Source: JBNFVY01 sp049943335 (lineage in GTDB: Bacteria > Pseudomonadota > Alphaproteobacteria > Rhodobacterales > Rhodobacteraceae). From it: a stretch of DNA of 64,000 bases. Positions 16,312 to 25,702 of this stretch are shown piece by piece. The position numbers and the translations under genes were made by a program. Numbering within the stretch: position 1 is the stretch's first letter; every line of letters begins with the position of its first letter. The notes below the pieces were generated by a model. The model was not told the origin of the DNA and searched no databases. It worked only from the letters and a program-made list of their open reading frames with translations. The stretch is from NCBI RefSeq assembly GCF_049943335.1, contig NZ_JBNFVY010000002.1, positions 124,001 to 188,000 on the forward strand, read 5' to 3'.

Positions 16312-19149
16312 TCAGGACTTGTCCTTGAGCCCCATGAGCGCTGCTGCAAAGGGGTTGTCCGGGTCGATGCCCTTGTCCTTCTTGGGCTTGGCCTCGAACC
16401 TCTTGGGGCCCTGATCGCGGCGGGGGCCTTTGCCCTTGGCGCCTTGGGGCTTGGGTTTGCGGCCCTGGGGCTTATCCTGCGCGCGGCCACCTTCCCGGCG
16501 CGGCCCGCGGTTGCCCCGATTTCCGCCCCAGGTGAAGGTGTAAAATACTTCCATTTCAGGGCCGTCGGCGGCGGTATCTTCGACGCCGTCTGACGACGGA
16601 CCCGCTGCGGCAGGCGTTTCGACACCGGGGCCTTGGGGTTCGGGCGCATCAGTCGCCACAGCTTCTGGGGCGGCATCTGTCGGAATGGCCTGTGCCGGCG
16701 CAGCATCGGCATCGGTGACGTCGGGCGCCGCCTGTGGTGCCTCTGGTGCCGGTGCCTTGCGCTTCTCGCGCTCGCCTTTTTCGGCCTTGTAGCCCAGCCC
16801 TTGCATAAGGTCGGCGAATTGTTCCAGCGTCATGCCGGTGATCGACAGCATATCGGGCTTGGTTTCGAACCCGGCGCGACTGTCTTCGCCGCGCAGCATG
16901 TCCGCCAGACGCTCTAGCATATCGATGCGGATTGCCCGCTCGCCCGCCAATCGATACCCGGACATCGCATAAAACCCTTGCGGCGCATCCTTCAGCGCGG
17001 GGATCGTCACCAACCCCGGCGGCGGGCTTTCGGGTGCCTCGTCGTGCTTGGCCGCCAGCGACCAAAGCAACAAGCGCAGCCGTGTCGGTGCGGGTTTGAG
17101 CAGAAGCGGCATGAAAATCGTGAACTGCCCAAAGCGCACACCGTGCTTGCGCAGCGCGCCGCGCGCGTCCTGATCCAGTTCCTTGACCTCGCTCGCGACC
17201 TGATCGCGCGGGATGATCCCCAGGTTTTCGGCCAAGCGAAAGGCGAACCCACGGGCCAGGCCGCTCAACTCTTCGTCGCGGCTCATGGCCAGCAACGGCT
17301 CGAACAAGGCGGCAACCTTGCGGTCAACGAAGTGCTGCAAGCGGCGTTCAACCTTTTGGGCCACGTCCACCCCTGCTTCGTCGTCCACGAACGCATGGGC
17401 ACGGGGCTTGAGCGGATCATCGTCGACGACCAGTTTGCCTACCGCGTGCTCGCCCCACATCAGCCCACCCTGATCGGTAAAATCGATCTCGGTGTCGGGG
17501 GCATTGTAAAAGCGATCAGCGCGCAAGTGGAATTCCGGCGCCAGCGCGGCCACAGCGGCCTGTCGCAGGGTCTTGGCTTCTTCGGGGTTCGATGTCTGAT
17601 CCTGCCGGAACTGGAACCCTTCGAGACGGCCTATGAATTCGCCCGCCACATGCACTTCACTCTTGTCGTTCACCTCGGCCACAAGGCTCTCCTTCTGTTT
17701 CAACCGGCGAAGCAACACAGAGGTTCGCCGGTCGACAAATCTTTGCGTCAGCGCCCCGTGAAGGGCATCCGACAGTCGGTCTTCTACCGCACGGGTCTCG
17801 CCGCGCCAATGGGTTTCATCGTCAACCCACCCCTTGCGCTGCGCCACGTAGGTCCAGGTGCGAATAAATGCCAGTCTTTTCGACAAGGCATCAATATCGC
17901 CTTCGGGGCGATCAATTCGCTTGACCTGACGGGCCAGCCAATCGTCCGGGACCCGGCCGCCATCATACAAGTATAGCAGGATTTGTGACACCATTGTTGC
18001 GTGTTCTGCGTGGCTGATGCCCCGAAAATCGGGAATGCGGCAGACATCCCACAACAGTTCCACATTCTGGCGCCCTGTCAAACGACCTGCCAGTTCGTCC
18101 ATCTGAACCAACGATTTCAACGCGATCAGGTCATCGGAATCGCGCACCCGTGTCAGCCAGTTGTCCTGTGTCTGCCGTTCGAGCGACGCGATCAGCGCCT
18201 GGGCGGTTCCGAACTCCAACTGCGTATTGCGCCATTGCAGCTTTTTGACCGGGGGGAATTGGTGTTCGGTAATCGCCGCGACCTGTTCTTCGTGCAGCGG
18301 TCCCGCCTCGCCCGTGGTGCCAAAGCTGCCGTGGGTCATGTGGCGCCCGGCGCGCCCGGCGATCTGGGCCAGCTCCTGCGAGGTCAACGGCCGCATGCGG
18401 CGGCCATCGAACTTGGAGGTCGCAGAAAACGCCACATGGGTAATGTCCAGGTTCAGCCCCATGCCAATCGCGTCGGTCGCGACAAGATAATCGACATCGC
18501 CGTTCTGGTAGAGTTCCACCTGTGCGTTGCGGGTGCGCGGGCTGAGCGCGCCAAGCACCACCGCAGCCCCGCCCTTCTGGCGACGCAACAGTTCAGCGAT
18601 GGCGTAAACGTTGTCGACGGAAAACCCCACGATGGCTGAGCGCGCGGGCATCCGGCTGATCTTTTTCTGCCCGCCATAGGTCAGTTCCGAAAAGCGGTCG
18701 CGCCGCACGAACTGGACACCGGGCACCTGCGCGGCAATCGCGCTGCGCATGGTATCGCTGCCCAAAAACAGCGTTTCATGCGTGCCACGCGCATGCAGCA
18801 GGCGATCTGTGAACACATGGCCGCGATCAGGATCGGCGCACAACTGGATTTCATCGACCGCCAGGAAATCCGGGCCGGTTCCGATCGGCATCGCTTCGAC
18901 CGTGCAAACCCAGTATTGGGCGCGCGGCGGAACGATCCGCTCTTCGCCAGTGACCAGGGCAACAACGGATGGGCCACGCAACGCGACAATCTTGTCATAC
19001 ACCTCGCGCGCAAGAAGACGCAGCGGCAGGCCGATGACGCCTGTGCGATAGCCCAGCATCCGCTCGATAGCATAATGTGTCTTGCCGGTGTTCGTGGGGC
19101 CAAGGACGGCTGTAACCCGCCCCATCGCGTCCGCGCCAATGCCTGCCAT
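16312..19149 (-). CDS. Suv3-like superfamily 2 RNA helicase with long basic C-terminal tail
   Basis: 945 residues, ATG 19149 with AGGA just upstream. Walker A GPTNTGKT is at residues 17-24, the DEIQ box (Asp99-Gln102) replaces DEAD/DEAH as in mitochondrial Suv3, and QIAGRAGR is motif VI near residue 265. A helical C-terminal region up to about residue 800 corresponds to the Suv3 C-terminal corner. The last 150 residues are low-complexity: an Ala/Pro-rich acidic part, then an Arg/Lys/Gly-rich tail (GNRGNRGPRREGGR) likely to bind RNA. It heads the operon with the S4 protein and is presumed to unwind structured RNA. Length exceeds human SUV3 because of the tail. Confidence 0.9.
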   Translation of the reverse strand: MAGIGADAMGRVTAVLGPTNTGKTHYAIERMLGYRTGVIGLPLRLLAREVYDKIVALRGPSVVALVTGEERIVPPRAQYWVCTVEAMPIGTGPDFLAVDEIQLCADPDRGHVFTDRLLHARGTHETLFLGSDTMRSAIAAQVPGVQFVRRDRFSELTYGGQKKISRMPARSAIVGFSVDNVYAIAELLRRQKGGAAVVLGALSPRTRNAQVELYQNGDVDYLVATDAIGMGLNLDITHVAFSATSKFDGRRMRPLTSQELAQIAGRAGRHMTHGSFGTTGEAGPLHEEQVAAITEHQFPPVKKLQWRNTQLEFGTAQALIASLERQTQDNWLTRVRDSDDLIALKSLVQMDELAGRLTGRQNVELLWDVCRIPDFRGISHAEHATMVSQILLYLYDGGRVPDDWLARQVKRIDRPEGDIDALSKRLAFIRTWTYVAQRKGWVDDETHWRGETRAVEDRLSDALHGALTQRFVDRRTSVLLRRLKQKESLVAEVNDKSEVHVAGEFIGRLEGFQFRQDQTSNPEEAKTLRQAAVAALAPEFHLRADRFYNAPDTEIDFTDQGGLMWGEHAVGKLVVDDDPLKPRAHAFVDDEAGVDVAQKVERRLQHFVDRKVAALFEPLLAMSRDEELSGLARGFAFRLAENLGIIPRDQVASEVKELDQDARGALRKHGVRFGQFTIFMPLLLKPAPTRLRLLLWSLAAKHDEAPESPPPGLVTIPALKDAPQGFYAMSGYRLAGERAIRIDMLERLADMLRGEDSRAGFETKPDMLSITGMTLEQFADLMQGLGYKAEKGEREKRKAPAPEAPQAAPDVTDADAAPAQAIPTDAAPEAVATDAPEPQGPGVETPAAAGPSSDGVEDTAADGPEMEVFYTFTWGGNRGNRGPRREGGRAQDKPQGRKPKPQGAKGKGPRRDQGPKRFEAKPKKDKGIDPDNPFAAALMGLKDKS

Positions 19150-19167
19150 GTTCCTAGCCCTTCAGGC

Positions 19168-19728
19168 TCAGAGCGACTGATCGCCCAGTTGCGTTTCCAG
19201 CCGGTCTATTTCCTCTTGCAGACCTTCGCGGCGGGGGTGCAACGCTTCGACCATGCGATAGGTCGCCAGCGCATCGCGCGGCTTATCCATCTGGTCAAGG
19301 ATGATCGCAAGCCCCATGAGCGCGCCGAAATGGCGCGGCTCGCGCACAAGGGTGCGCCGAATATCGGCCAACGACTGGCCGATGGCGCCTTGGGCGAAAA
19401 ATGCCGTTGCCCGCGCGTTGTAGCCTTCGGCGAAGTCCGGCGCATGATCAATCAGGGCCGTGAAATGTTCGATCGCCAGCGCGTGCTCGCCGTGCTCCAT
19501 CGCGGCGCGCCCTTTCTTCAACAGCAGGTCCATCGCCGGAGACCCCGAAGTCGACCACTCCAGCCATATGGCTTCTTCGGTCAGCGTCAATTCCGGGCCT
19601 TCGGCCAGTTTCAGCCGTTCGAACAGATCATCAAGCTTGTCAGCCACGGCCAGGTTGGGCAGAAATAACGCGACGGCACAAGCGACTGCCGCCGATTTGA
19701 ATTTGGTTTTTGAACGTTGCGAACCCAT
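19168..19728 (-). CDS. Secreted TPR-repeat protein
   Basis: 186 residues from ATG 19728. An N-terminal signal peptide (FKSAAVACAVALFLPNLAVA, cleavage near residue 29) precedes TPR-like repeats from about residue 65: AMEHGEHALAIEHFTALIDHAPDFAEGYNARA, then FAQGAIGQSLADIRRTLVREPRHFGALMGLA, then PRDALATYRMVEALHPRREGL. It is a periplasmic protein-interaction scaffold of unknown partner. The same frame stays open far upstream but that part is antisense to two real genes and lacks its own features. It is 18 bp from the helicase start on the same strand, so it may head that operon. Confidence 0.85.
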   Translation of the reverse strand: MGSQRSKTKFKSAAVACAVALFLPNLAVADKLDDLFERLKLAEGPELTLTEEAIWLEWSTSGSPAMDLLLKKGRAAMEHGEHALAIEHFTALIDHAPDFAEGYNARATAFFAQGAIGQSLADIRRTLVREPRHFGALMGLAIILDQMDKPRDALATYRMVEALHPRREGLQEEIDRLETQLGDQSL

Positions 19729-19800
19729 AACACGGTTGAGTTTAGCGCAGCCTGCTCGAAACAAAAGGGCGCGCGGATCACGAATTAGAGGATAACCCCC

Positions 19801-20091
19801 ATGAGCGATGTAATTACCGGCGCAGTATCCGTCCTGAATGAAAAACTTGACGGCGGCTTTTCCGCCGGCACCGCCAAATTCGTGATCGAAGGCGAAGGCG
19901 CGGTCATGATAGACGGCGACGGTGCGCGCGCAGCCGACGAAGATGCCGACGTCACGATGACGGCGGATCTCGAAACATTTCAATCCATGATGGATGGCGA
20001 CATCGACCCGACGGCCGCTTTCATGCAGGGCAAACTGTCGATCGACGGCGATATGGGCATGGCGATGCAGCTGGGCTCGGCGCTCGCCTGA
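19801..20091 (+). CDS. SCP2 sterol-binding domain protein
   Basis: 96 residues, essentially one SCP2-like domain: KFVIEGEGAVMIDGDGA, DADVTMTADLETFQSMMDGDIDPTAAFMQGKLSIDGDMGMAMQLGS. The TAAFMQGKLxIxGDMGxAMxL signature is typical. Such proteins bind lipids or acyl-CoAs in a hydrophobic tunnel. Its stop is 3 bp from the start of the lysophospholipase-like hydrolase gene, which points to a shared lipid-related role; that is an inference. Confidence 0.9.
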   Translation: MSDVITGAVSVLNEKLDGGFSAGTAKFVIEGEGAVMIDGDGARAADEDADVTMTADLETFQSMMDGDIDPTAAFMQGKLSIDGDMGMAMQLGSALA

Positions 20092-20094
20092 CCC

Positions 20095-21030
20095 ATGGAA
20101 CACGCCCCGTTTCATGCCGATCAGGCCGAAGGGCCTGACGGTAAGGCCGCCTATTGGTTGACAGCAGCCGACGGGCGGCGCCTGCGTATCGCGGTCTGGC
20201 CCAAGCCAGATGCGAAAGGCACCGTCCTGTTGTTCCCGGGTCGCACCGAGTATGTGGAAAAATACGGCCGCGCGGCAGCAGACCTGGCGGCGCGCGGTTA
20301 TGCCACCGTGGCCATCGACTGGCGCGGCCAAGGTTTGTCCGACCGGGTGCACGATGACGTGTCGATGGGACATGTGGACAGTTTTTCCGACTATCAGCTC
20401 GACGTGCAGGCCGCGCTTTTGGCCGTGCGTGAACTGGCCCTTCCTGAACCGTTTTTCCTTATTGCCCATTCCATGGGCGGGGCCATCGGCCTGCGCGCTT
20501 TGCAAAATGGCTTGCCCGTCAACGCGGCCGCCTTTTCCGCGCCGATGTGGGGCATCTTGATGAACGGCTTGCCCGATTGGGCAAAGACGTTTTTGTCCTG
20601 GGCCCTGACCACCATTGGCTGGGGTAGCAAACGTGCGCCCGGCACTGCTGGTGAAACTTATGTTCTGCGCGAACCGTTCGAAGGCAACCTGCTGACCAGT
20701 GACCCGGACATGTATGCATATATGGTGCGCCATGCGCACCATGACACTGGCTTGCATCTTGGCGGACCGTCGATGGACTGGGTTCACAAAGCGCTGGTTG
20801 AATGCCACGCGTTGATGAAAATGCCTGCGCCGGACGTGCCGACCAAGGTGTTTCTCGGCACCAAAGAGGCAATCGTCGACCCAGTTCCGATCAAACGCTA
20901 CATGCCCAAATGGCCCAAAGGCGAATTGATCATGGTCGAAGGGGCGCGCCACGAAATCATGATGGAAGGTCCCAAGGAACGCGGCCTGTTTTTCGACGAG
21001 GTCGACGCGCTTTTTTCCGCTCATTTGTGA
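20095..21030 (+). CDS. Alpha/beta hydrolase, lysophospholipase-like
   Basis: 311 residues. The fold is recognisable from the LLFPGRTEYVEKYGR oxyanion region, DWRGQGLSDR, and the nucleophile elbow AHSMGGAIG with Ser126. A late Asp (FLGTKEAIVDPVPIKRY) and His (VEGARHEIMMEGPKERG) complete the catalytic triad. The ARHEIxxE context is characteristic of monoacylglycerol-lipase and PldB-like enzymes. No signal peptide is seen, so it is cytosolic or membrane-associated. Cotranscribed with the SCP2-domain gene. Confidence 0.9.
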   Translation: MEHAPFHADQAEGPDGKAAYWLTAADGRRLRIAVWPKPDAKGTVLLFPGRTEYVEKYGRAAADLAARGYATVAIDWRGQGLSDRVHDDVSMGHVDSFSDYQLDVQAALLAVRELALPEPFFLIAHSMGGAIGLRALQNGLPVNAAAFSAPMWGILMNGLPDWAKTFLSWALTTIGWGSKRAPGTAGETYVLREPFEGNLLTSDPDMYAYMVRHAHHDTGLHLGGPSMDWVHKALVECHALMKMPAPDVPTKVFLGTKEAIVDPVPIKRYMPKWPKGELIMVEGARHEIMMEGPKERGLFFDEVDALFSAHL

Positions 21031-21096
21031 TGGCGTTGCGAAATCGCGTGGGGCAACCTATGTCAAGGGTGAACGACATCTTTGAAAGGCCGCCCC

Positions 21097-22929
21097 ATGC
21101 GTGATTTTCCCCCAAACCCCGTCTTCGAAGCTGACGTGCAGGCCAGCGGGGGCGGCAAGGATCTGGGCAATTTGCCCGATTGGGATCTGAGCGACCTCTA
21201 CAAGGGCGAAGACGATCCCAAGCTGAAATCCGACCTGGACTGGTACAAGGCCGAAGCCGCCCAGTTCGCCAAGGATTTCCAGGGGCGCGTGGCCGATTTG
21301 AGCGCGGATGAGCTGTTGGAATCGATCCAGCGCAGCGAAAAGATGGATATGGTTGCGGGCCGCATCCTGTCCTTCGCGGGGTTGCGCTACTACCAGAATT
21401 CGCTGGATGGCGGGCGCGTGCAGTTCATGTCGAACATGCAGCAAGAAATCACCGACTCGACGTCGGATCTTGTGTTCTATTGGCTGGAATTCAACCGCAT
21501 CGCGGACTCCAAATACGAGGCAATGCTGGCCGAAAACGCCGATCTGGCACGCTATCGCCCGGTGCTGGACCATTCGCGCGCCATGAAGCCGTACCAGCTG
21601 TCGGACGAAATCGAAAAACTGCTTCACGACCAATCGGTCGTGGGGGCCGCCGCGTGGAACAAACTGTTCGACGAAACCGTCGCCGGATTGATGTTCACCG
21701 TCGATGGCGAAGATATGGGCATCAGTGAAGTTGCCGATCTCTTGTCGCACAAAGACCGCGCCAAGCGCGAGGCGGCGGCGCGCGAAATCGGACGGGTTCT
21801 GAACGCCAACATCAAGATTTTTTCGCGCGTACACAACACCTTGGCCAAGGAAAAGGGCATCATCGACCGGTGGCGCGGCCTGCCGACGCCGCAAACCAGC
21901 CGACACCTTTCGAACCGCGTCGAACCCGAGGTTGTCGAGGCGCTCCGCAACGCCGTTGTCGATGCCTACCCGCGCCTGTCGCATCGGTACTACGAACTCA
22001 AGCGCAAATGGCTGGGTTTGGACAAGATGCAGGTCTGGGATCGCAACGCCCCCCTGCCGATGGAAATCGACAAGACCGTCAAGTGGGATGAGGCGACCAA
22101 GACCGTGATGGACGCCTATGCGGGGTTCGATCCGCGCATGGCCGAAATTGCCCAGCCGTTCTTTACCAAGGGCTGGATTGATGCCGCCGTCAAACCGGGC
22201 AAATCCCCCGGCGCGTTTGCTCACCCCACGGTGACAGATGCCCACCCCTACGTCATGCTGAACTATCTTGGCAAACCACGCGATGTGATGACGCTGGCCC
22301 ACGAATTGGGCCACGGGGTGCACCAGGTGCTTGCCGCAGACCAAGGTGAAATGCTGTCGTCGACCCCGCTGACCCTGGCCGAGACGGCTAGCGTGTTCGG
22401 CGAAATGCTGACCTTTCAGAAAATGCTTTCAGACGCGAAAAGCGATGATGAAAAACGCGTTCTGCTGGCCAATAAGGTCGAAGACATGATCAATACGGTC
22501 GTGCGGCAAATTGCGTTTTACGATTTCGAATGCAAACTGCATGCAGCACGTTCCGAGGGCGAACTGACACCCGAACAGATCAACGAATTGTGGATGAGCG
22601 TTCAGGGGGAAAGCCTTGGGCCTGCATTTGAATTCATCGATGAATACGCGACTTATTGGTCCTATATTCCGCATTTCGTGCATTCGCCGTTTTACGTCTA
22701 TGCCTATGCCTTTGGCGACGGGCTGGTGAACGCGCTCTATGCAGTGTTCCAGGAAAGCCCAGACGGGTTTCAGGACAAGTATTTCGATATGCTCAAGGCA
22801 GGCGGCGCCATGCACCACAAGGAATTGTTGGCGCCCTTCGGGCTGGATGCATCGGACCCGGAATTCTGGAACAAGGGCCTTGCGATGATCGAAGGCTTCA
22901 TCGACCAATTGGAGGCAATGGAGGGCTAA
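21097..22929 (+). CDS. pepF: M3-family oligoendopeptidase F
   Basis: 610 residues from ATG 21097 with GAAAGG eight bases upstream (in-frame TTG 15 bases earlier rejected). The zinc-binding motif HELGH is at residues 402-406 (TLAHELGHGVHQ), with the third ligand Glu about 25 residues later in the LTLAETASVFGE segment. The N-terminal half is the helical lobe typical of M3 peptidases. The C-terminal YVYAYAFGDGLVNALYAVF stretch is also family-specific. It is a cytoplasmic oligopeptidase that degrades short peptides. Confidence 0.93.
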   Translation: MRDFPPNPVFEADVQASGGGKDLGNLPDWDLSDLYKGEDDPKLKSDLDWYKAEAAQFAKDFQGRVADLSADELLESIQRSEKMDMVAGRILSFAGLRYYQNSLDGGRVQFMSNMQQEITDSTSDLVFYWLEFNRIADSKYEAMLAENADLARYRPVLDHSRAMKPYQLSDEIEKLLHDQSVVGAAAWNKLFDETVAGLMFTVDGEDMGISEVADLLSHKDRAKREAAAREIGRVLNANIKIFSRVHNTLAKEKGIIDRWRGLPTPQTSRHLSNRVEPEVVEALRNAVVDAYPRLSHRYYELKRKWLGLDKMQVWDRNAPLPMEIDKTVKWDEATKTVMDAYAGFDPRMAEIAQPFFTKGWIDAAVKPGKSPGAFAHPTVTDAHPYVMLNYLGKPRDVMTLAHELGHGVHQVLAADQGEMLSSTPLTLAETASVFGEMLTFQKMLSDAKSDDEKRVLLANKVEDMINTVVRQIAFYDFECKLHAARSEGELTPEQINELWMSVQGESLGPAFEFIDEYATYWSYIPHFVHSPFYVYAYAFGDGLVNALYAVFQESPDGFQDKYFDMLKAGGAMHHKELLAPFGLDASDPEFWNKGLAMIEGFIDQLEAMEG

Positions 22930-22953
22930 CACGCCTGCAGAACTGGTTCATTC

Positions 22954-23178
22954 ATGGCCAACTGGCACGAGAGATGGCAATACAGCAAACATAAGGCCCA
23001 GACCTGGGCCCTACGCAACATTCCGCCCGGTTTGCGAACCGTGGTCGGCGTGTTGCTGGCCTTGGGCGGCGTCTTCGGGTTCATGCCGGTGCTGGGGTTC
23101 TGGATGGTCCCGCTGGGCATTGCCATCGCCGCGCTGGACTTTCGCCCCATCCTGCGATGGCTGCATCGTCGCCGCTAA
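22954..23178 (+). CDS. Small membrane protein, PGPGW-like
   Basis: 74 residues. Two closely spaced hydrophobic segments (TVVGVLLALGGVFGFMPVLGFW and VPLGIAIAALDF) are separated by a Trp-containing turn, flanked by basic ends (KHK, LHRRR). The GVFGFMPVLGFWMVPLGIAIAALD pattern resembles the widespread PGPGW small transmembrane family. It starts 24 bp after pepF on the same strand. Function unknown. Confidence 0.7.
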   Translation: MANWHERWQYSKHKAQTWALRNIPPGLRTVVGVLLALGGVFGFMPVLGFWMVPLGIAIAALDFRPILRWLHRRR

Positions 23179-23179
23179 G

Positions 23180-23503
23180 TCAATCGCTGCCCCATTGACG
23201 CCAGGGAAAAGGCTTTGCTTCGGTTGCGCCGGTCTGAAATTCGGCCACTTGCCGTAACCAATCGCCCAATTGCGCGCCGAAATCCGCGATTCCCCTATTA
23301 CGTTCCTTGGCAATCAGCATCCACAGGAACTGGACTACGGCCATCACGCCAAGCAGCATTTCGGCGATTCCGAAGAACAGCGCGAAAATGATCATGAACA
23401 GGCCACGCATCCAGATGGACTGGGTTTCGCCTAGCGGATTTTGCGGTTCTTCCAGTTCAACCGCGTCATCCATTCCTTTGGGGTTGGTATCAGATGTGGT
23501 CAT
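23180..23503 (-). CDS. DUF4389 membrane protein
   Basis: 107 residues from ATG 23503 preceded by GGAGG at ideal distance; earlier in-frame starts lack a site. A Pro/Glu-rich N-terminus is followed by one or two membrane spans (WMRGLFMIIFALFFGIAEMLLGVMAVVQFLWMLI, taken here as the region about residues 32-64) and an amphipathic C-terminus (IADFGAQLGDWLRQVAEFQTG), matching DUF4389. Converges with the preceding small membrane gene: only 1 bp separates their ends. Function unknown. Confidence 0.8.
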   Translation of the reverse strand: MTTSDTNPKGMDDAVELEEPQNPLGETQSIWMRGLFMIIFALFFGIAEMLLGVMAVVQFLWMLIAKERNRGIADFGAQLGDWLRQVAEFQTGATEAKPFPWRQWGSD

Positions 23504-23551
23504 GAGAGCCTCCGCGTTCTGCACCTGTGAAGTTTACCACAGTTCCCGGAT

Positions 23552-24529
23552 TTAGTTCTGATCTGCCTCAAAAACCGCATCAATAGCCGCTTGGGTGCCA
23601 CGTGCATCTTCCAACGCCCAGGGATAGGTTTCGCCGTTCTGAACGGCCCTGCAAAACGCTTCGACCTGCAGCACGTAGTGATTAACACCCGGCCAACGAA
23701 AGGTTTCGATGCCCTGATCAGGCCGGGACAAATGCACCTGCGCTTCACCGAAAACGTTGGGATTGAAAGGCGCGGTCAGGCGAACGGCGCCCTTGTCGCC
23801 GTGAAAGAACGCGGATTGATGCGGAAACATCCGCATCGATGTCAGGGATGAAAAGGTGAAATCGGGGAAATCGGCCATGAATTCCGTGGTGGTATCGATC
23901 CCGTTTTCACGTTCGATCCGCACGGCGCGGACACGCTGGGGTTCGGCCCCCGTCACGAACCGGGCGCCGCCGATGGTATAGACCCCGATATCAGGCAGCG
24001 ATCCCCCGCCGGTTTCAGGCTTGTTGCGGATGTTCTGGGCGTCGGCAGAATTGTCATAAGTGAAACAAGCGGTCACATGGCGCAGATCGCCGATGGCCCC
24101 GCTCTGCACAAGATTACGCACTTTGTGCCACTGAGGATGATGCGCGATCATGTAAGCTTCCGCCATCACCAGCCCTGTGCGGTCGCGCGTGGCGATCAGT
24201 GCGTCGATTTCATTGGCCCGCATCGCAATCGGCTTTTCACAAAGCACGTGCTTGCCCGCCTCGGCGGCCTGAAGGGCCCAACTGACGTGAAGGTGATTGG
24301 GCAAAGGTATATAGACCGCATCGATATCCGGGTCGGCCAGCAAGGCATTGTAGTCGTCATGCAGGCGCAAATCGGGTGCAAAGGCCTGAAATCCGAGCGC
24401 TTTTTCAGGTGCCGATGTCGCCAGTGCGACCAATTGCGCGCCTTCAGCGGCGTGAATTGCGCGCGCCATGTGTTTGCGGGCGAATGTGGCGGCGCCCATC
24501 ACGCCCCATCTGACGGGTCTATCGCTCAT
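23552..24529 (-). CDS. Gfo/Idh/MocA-family NAD(P)-dependent oxidoreductase
   Basis: 325 residues, ATG 24529 with AGGAG upstream. The Rossmann domain starts RWGVMGAATFARKHMARAI. The EKPIAMRANE motif near residue 98 carries the conserved Lys, and the C-terminal alpha/beta domain has GGGSLPDIGVYTIGGARFV with the family's DxG..H/Y pattern. These enzymes oxidise or reduce sugar or inositol-type substrates. No sugar-transport neighbours are present, so the substrate cannot be named. Lies between rpoH and the DUF4389 gene on the same strand, separated from rpoH by a terminator. Confidence 0.9.
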   Translation of the reverse strand: MSDRPVRWGVMGAATFARKHMARAIHAAEGAQLVALATSAPEKALGFQAFAPDLRLHDDYNALLADPDIDAVYIPLPNHLHVSWALQAAEAGKHVLCEKPIAMRANEIDALIATRDRTGLVMAEAYMIAHHPQWHKVRNLVQSGAIGDLRHVTACFTYDNSADAQNIRNKPETGGGSLPDIGVYTIGGARFVTGAEPQRVRAVRIERENGIDTTTEFMADFPDFTFSSLTSMRMFPHQSAFFHGDKGAVRLTAPFNPNVFGEAQVHLSRPDQGIETFRWPGVNHYVLQVEAFCRAVQNGETYPWALEDARGTQAAIDAVFEADQN

Positions 24530-24586
24530 GTGGCACTCCTTGTTTGCGCAAACATGGCCCAGTTGTCATCAGGAGACAACGCCAAG

Positions 24587-24612
24587 AAAAACGGGCGCCA
24601 AATGGCACCCGT
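24587..24612 (-). terminator. Intrinsic terminator of rpoH
   Basis: On the minus strand ACGGGTGCC, loop ATTT, GGCGCCCGT (9 bp with one G-U pair) is followed directly by TTTTTC. It sits 24 bp past the rpoH stop codon. A second inverted repeat, GTTGTC / GACAAC at 24562-24580, lies between it and the oxidoreductase start. Confidence 0.88.
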
Positions 24613-24635
24613 TGATCGAGGGAATACGCATCATG

Positions 24636-25538
24636 CTACGCTGGTTCAATGACGCCCTTGTCGGTCGCCAGTTCGCGCACACGTTCTTGCAGCTTTTCAA
24701 ACGCGCGCACTTCGATCTGACGAATACGTTCGCGGCTTACATTGTATTTGCCCGACAGGTCTTCCAGCGTGACGGGCGCATCTTGCAACCGGCGCTGCGT
24801 GATAATGTCTTTTTCGCGGTCGTTCAGCACATCCATGGCCTGGACCAATAGCTTGCGCCGGGTGTCCAGTTCATCCTTGGCCTCATAATCGGCGGCCGTG
24901 TCTGCATCGTCATCTTCCAGCCAATCCTGCCACTCTGCCGAACTGTCACCATCACCGCCGCCAATCATGGCATTCAACGAGGCGTCGCCGCCTTTGCTCA
25001 TCCGGCGGTTCATCGACACCACTTCGGCTTCGGTCACGCCCAGATCAGTGGCAATCCGCTTGACGTTGTCGGGATGCATGTCGCCGTCTTCATACGCACC
25101 AATGCGCGCTTTGGCCTTGCGCAGGTTGAAGAAGAGTTTCTTCTGCGCGCTGGTGGTGCCCAGCTTTACCAAAGACCACGAGCGCAGAATATATTCCTGG
25201 ATCGCAGCGCGAATCCACCACATCGCATAAGTGGCCAGACGGAACCCTTTTTCAGGATCGAACCGCTTGACGGCCTGCATCAGACCGACGTTCGCTTCGG
25301 AAATCACTTCGGCCTGCGGCAAACCGTAGCCGCGGTATCCCATAGCGATCTTGGCCGCCAACCGCAGATGCGAGGTAACCAGCTTGTGTGCGGCCTCGGT
25401 GTCTTCGTGGTCGGTCCAACGTTTGGCCAGCATATACTCTTCTTCCGGCTCAAGCATGGGAAACTTGCGGATTTCCTGCATGTAGCGGTTGAGCCCTTGT
25501 TCAGGGCTTGGGGCCGGTAAGTTTTTGTAATTGCTCAT
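24636..25538 (-). CDS. rpoH: Heat-shock sigma factor sigma-32
   Basis: 300 residues. Region 2: HKLVTSHLRLAAKIAMGYRGYGLP and the core-binding VGLMQAVKRFDPEKGFRLATYAMWWIRAAIQEYILRSWSLVK segment (residues about 85-125). The RpoH-box QKKLFFNLR follows near residue 130. Region 4 near the C-terminus includes LEDLSGKYNVSRERIRQIEVRA, the -35 recognition HTH. These identify the heat-shock sigma factor rather than RpoD. It directs chaperone and protease genes, and in some Rhodobacteraceae the singlet-oxygen response; which paralogue this is cannot be settled here. Confidence 0.96.
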   Translation of the reverse strand: MSNYKNLPAPSPEQGLNRYMQEIRKFPMLEPEEEYMLAKRWTDHEDTEAAHKLVTSHLRLAAKIAMGYRGYGLPQAEVISEANVGLMQAVKRFDPEKGFRLATYAMWWIRAAIQEYILRSWSLVKLGTTSAQKKLFFNLRKAKARIGAYEDGDMHPDNVKRIATDLGVTEAEVVSMNRRMSKGGDASLNAMIGGGDGDSSAEWQDWLEDDDADTAADYEAKDELDTRRKLLVQAMDVLNDREKDIITQRRLQDAPVTLEDLSGKYNVSRERIRQIEVRAFEKLQERVRELATDKGVIEPA

Positions 25539-25702
25539 GTCTTCTCCCTCGAAACCGCGAAGTTACGCGGATTAACATTACAAATGTAGGTAGCGCTAAC
25601 GCCCCTTTCAAGGGCCGGTTGCCATACGCTCAACTGGCTACCCGTGCTGTCTTAACGGATAATGAAGCTCATTCCGTCGCTTTCAATCGAACTTCTGCGG
25701 TC

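Noticed and set aside
19729..21024. Very long minus-strand frame extending upstream of the TPR protein, antisense to the SCP2 and hydrolase genes
   Set aside because: Both sense genes have clear domains and catalytic motifs. The antisense extension has none, and the TPR protein has its own signal peptide starting at 19728. Long antisense frames are expected at this GC content.
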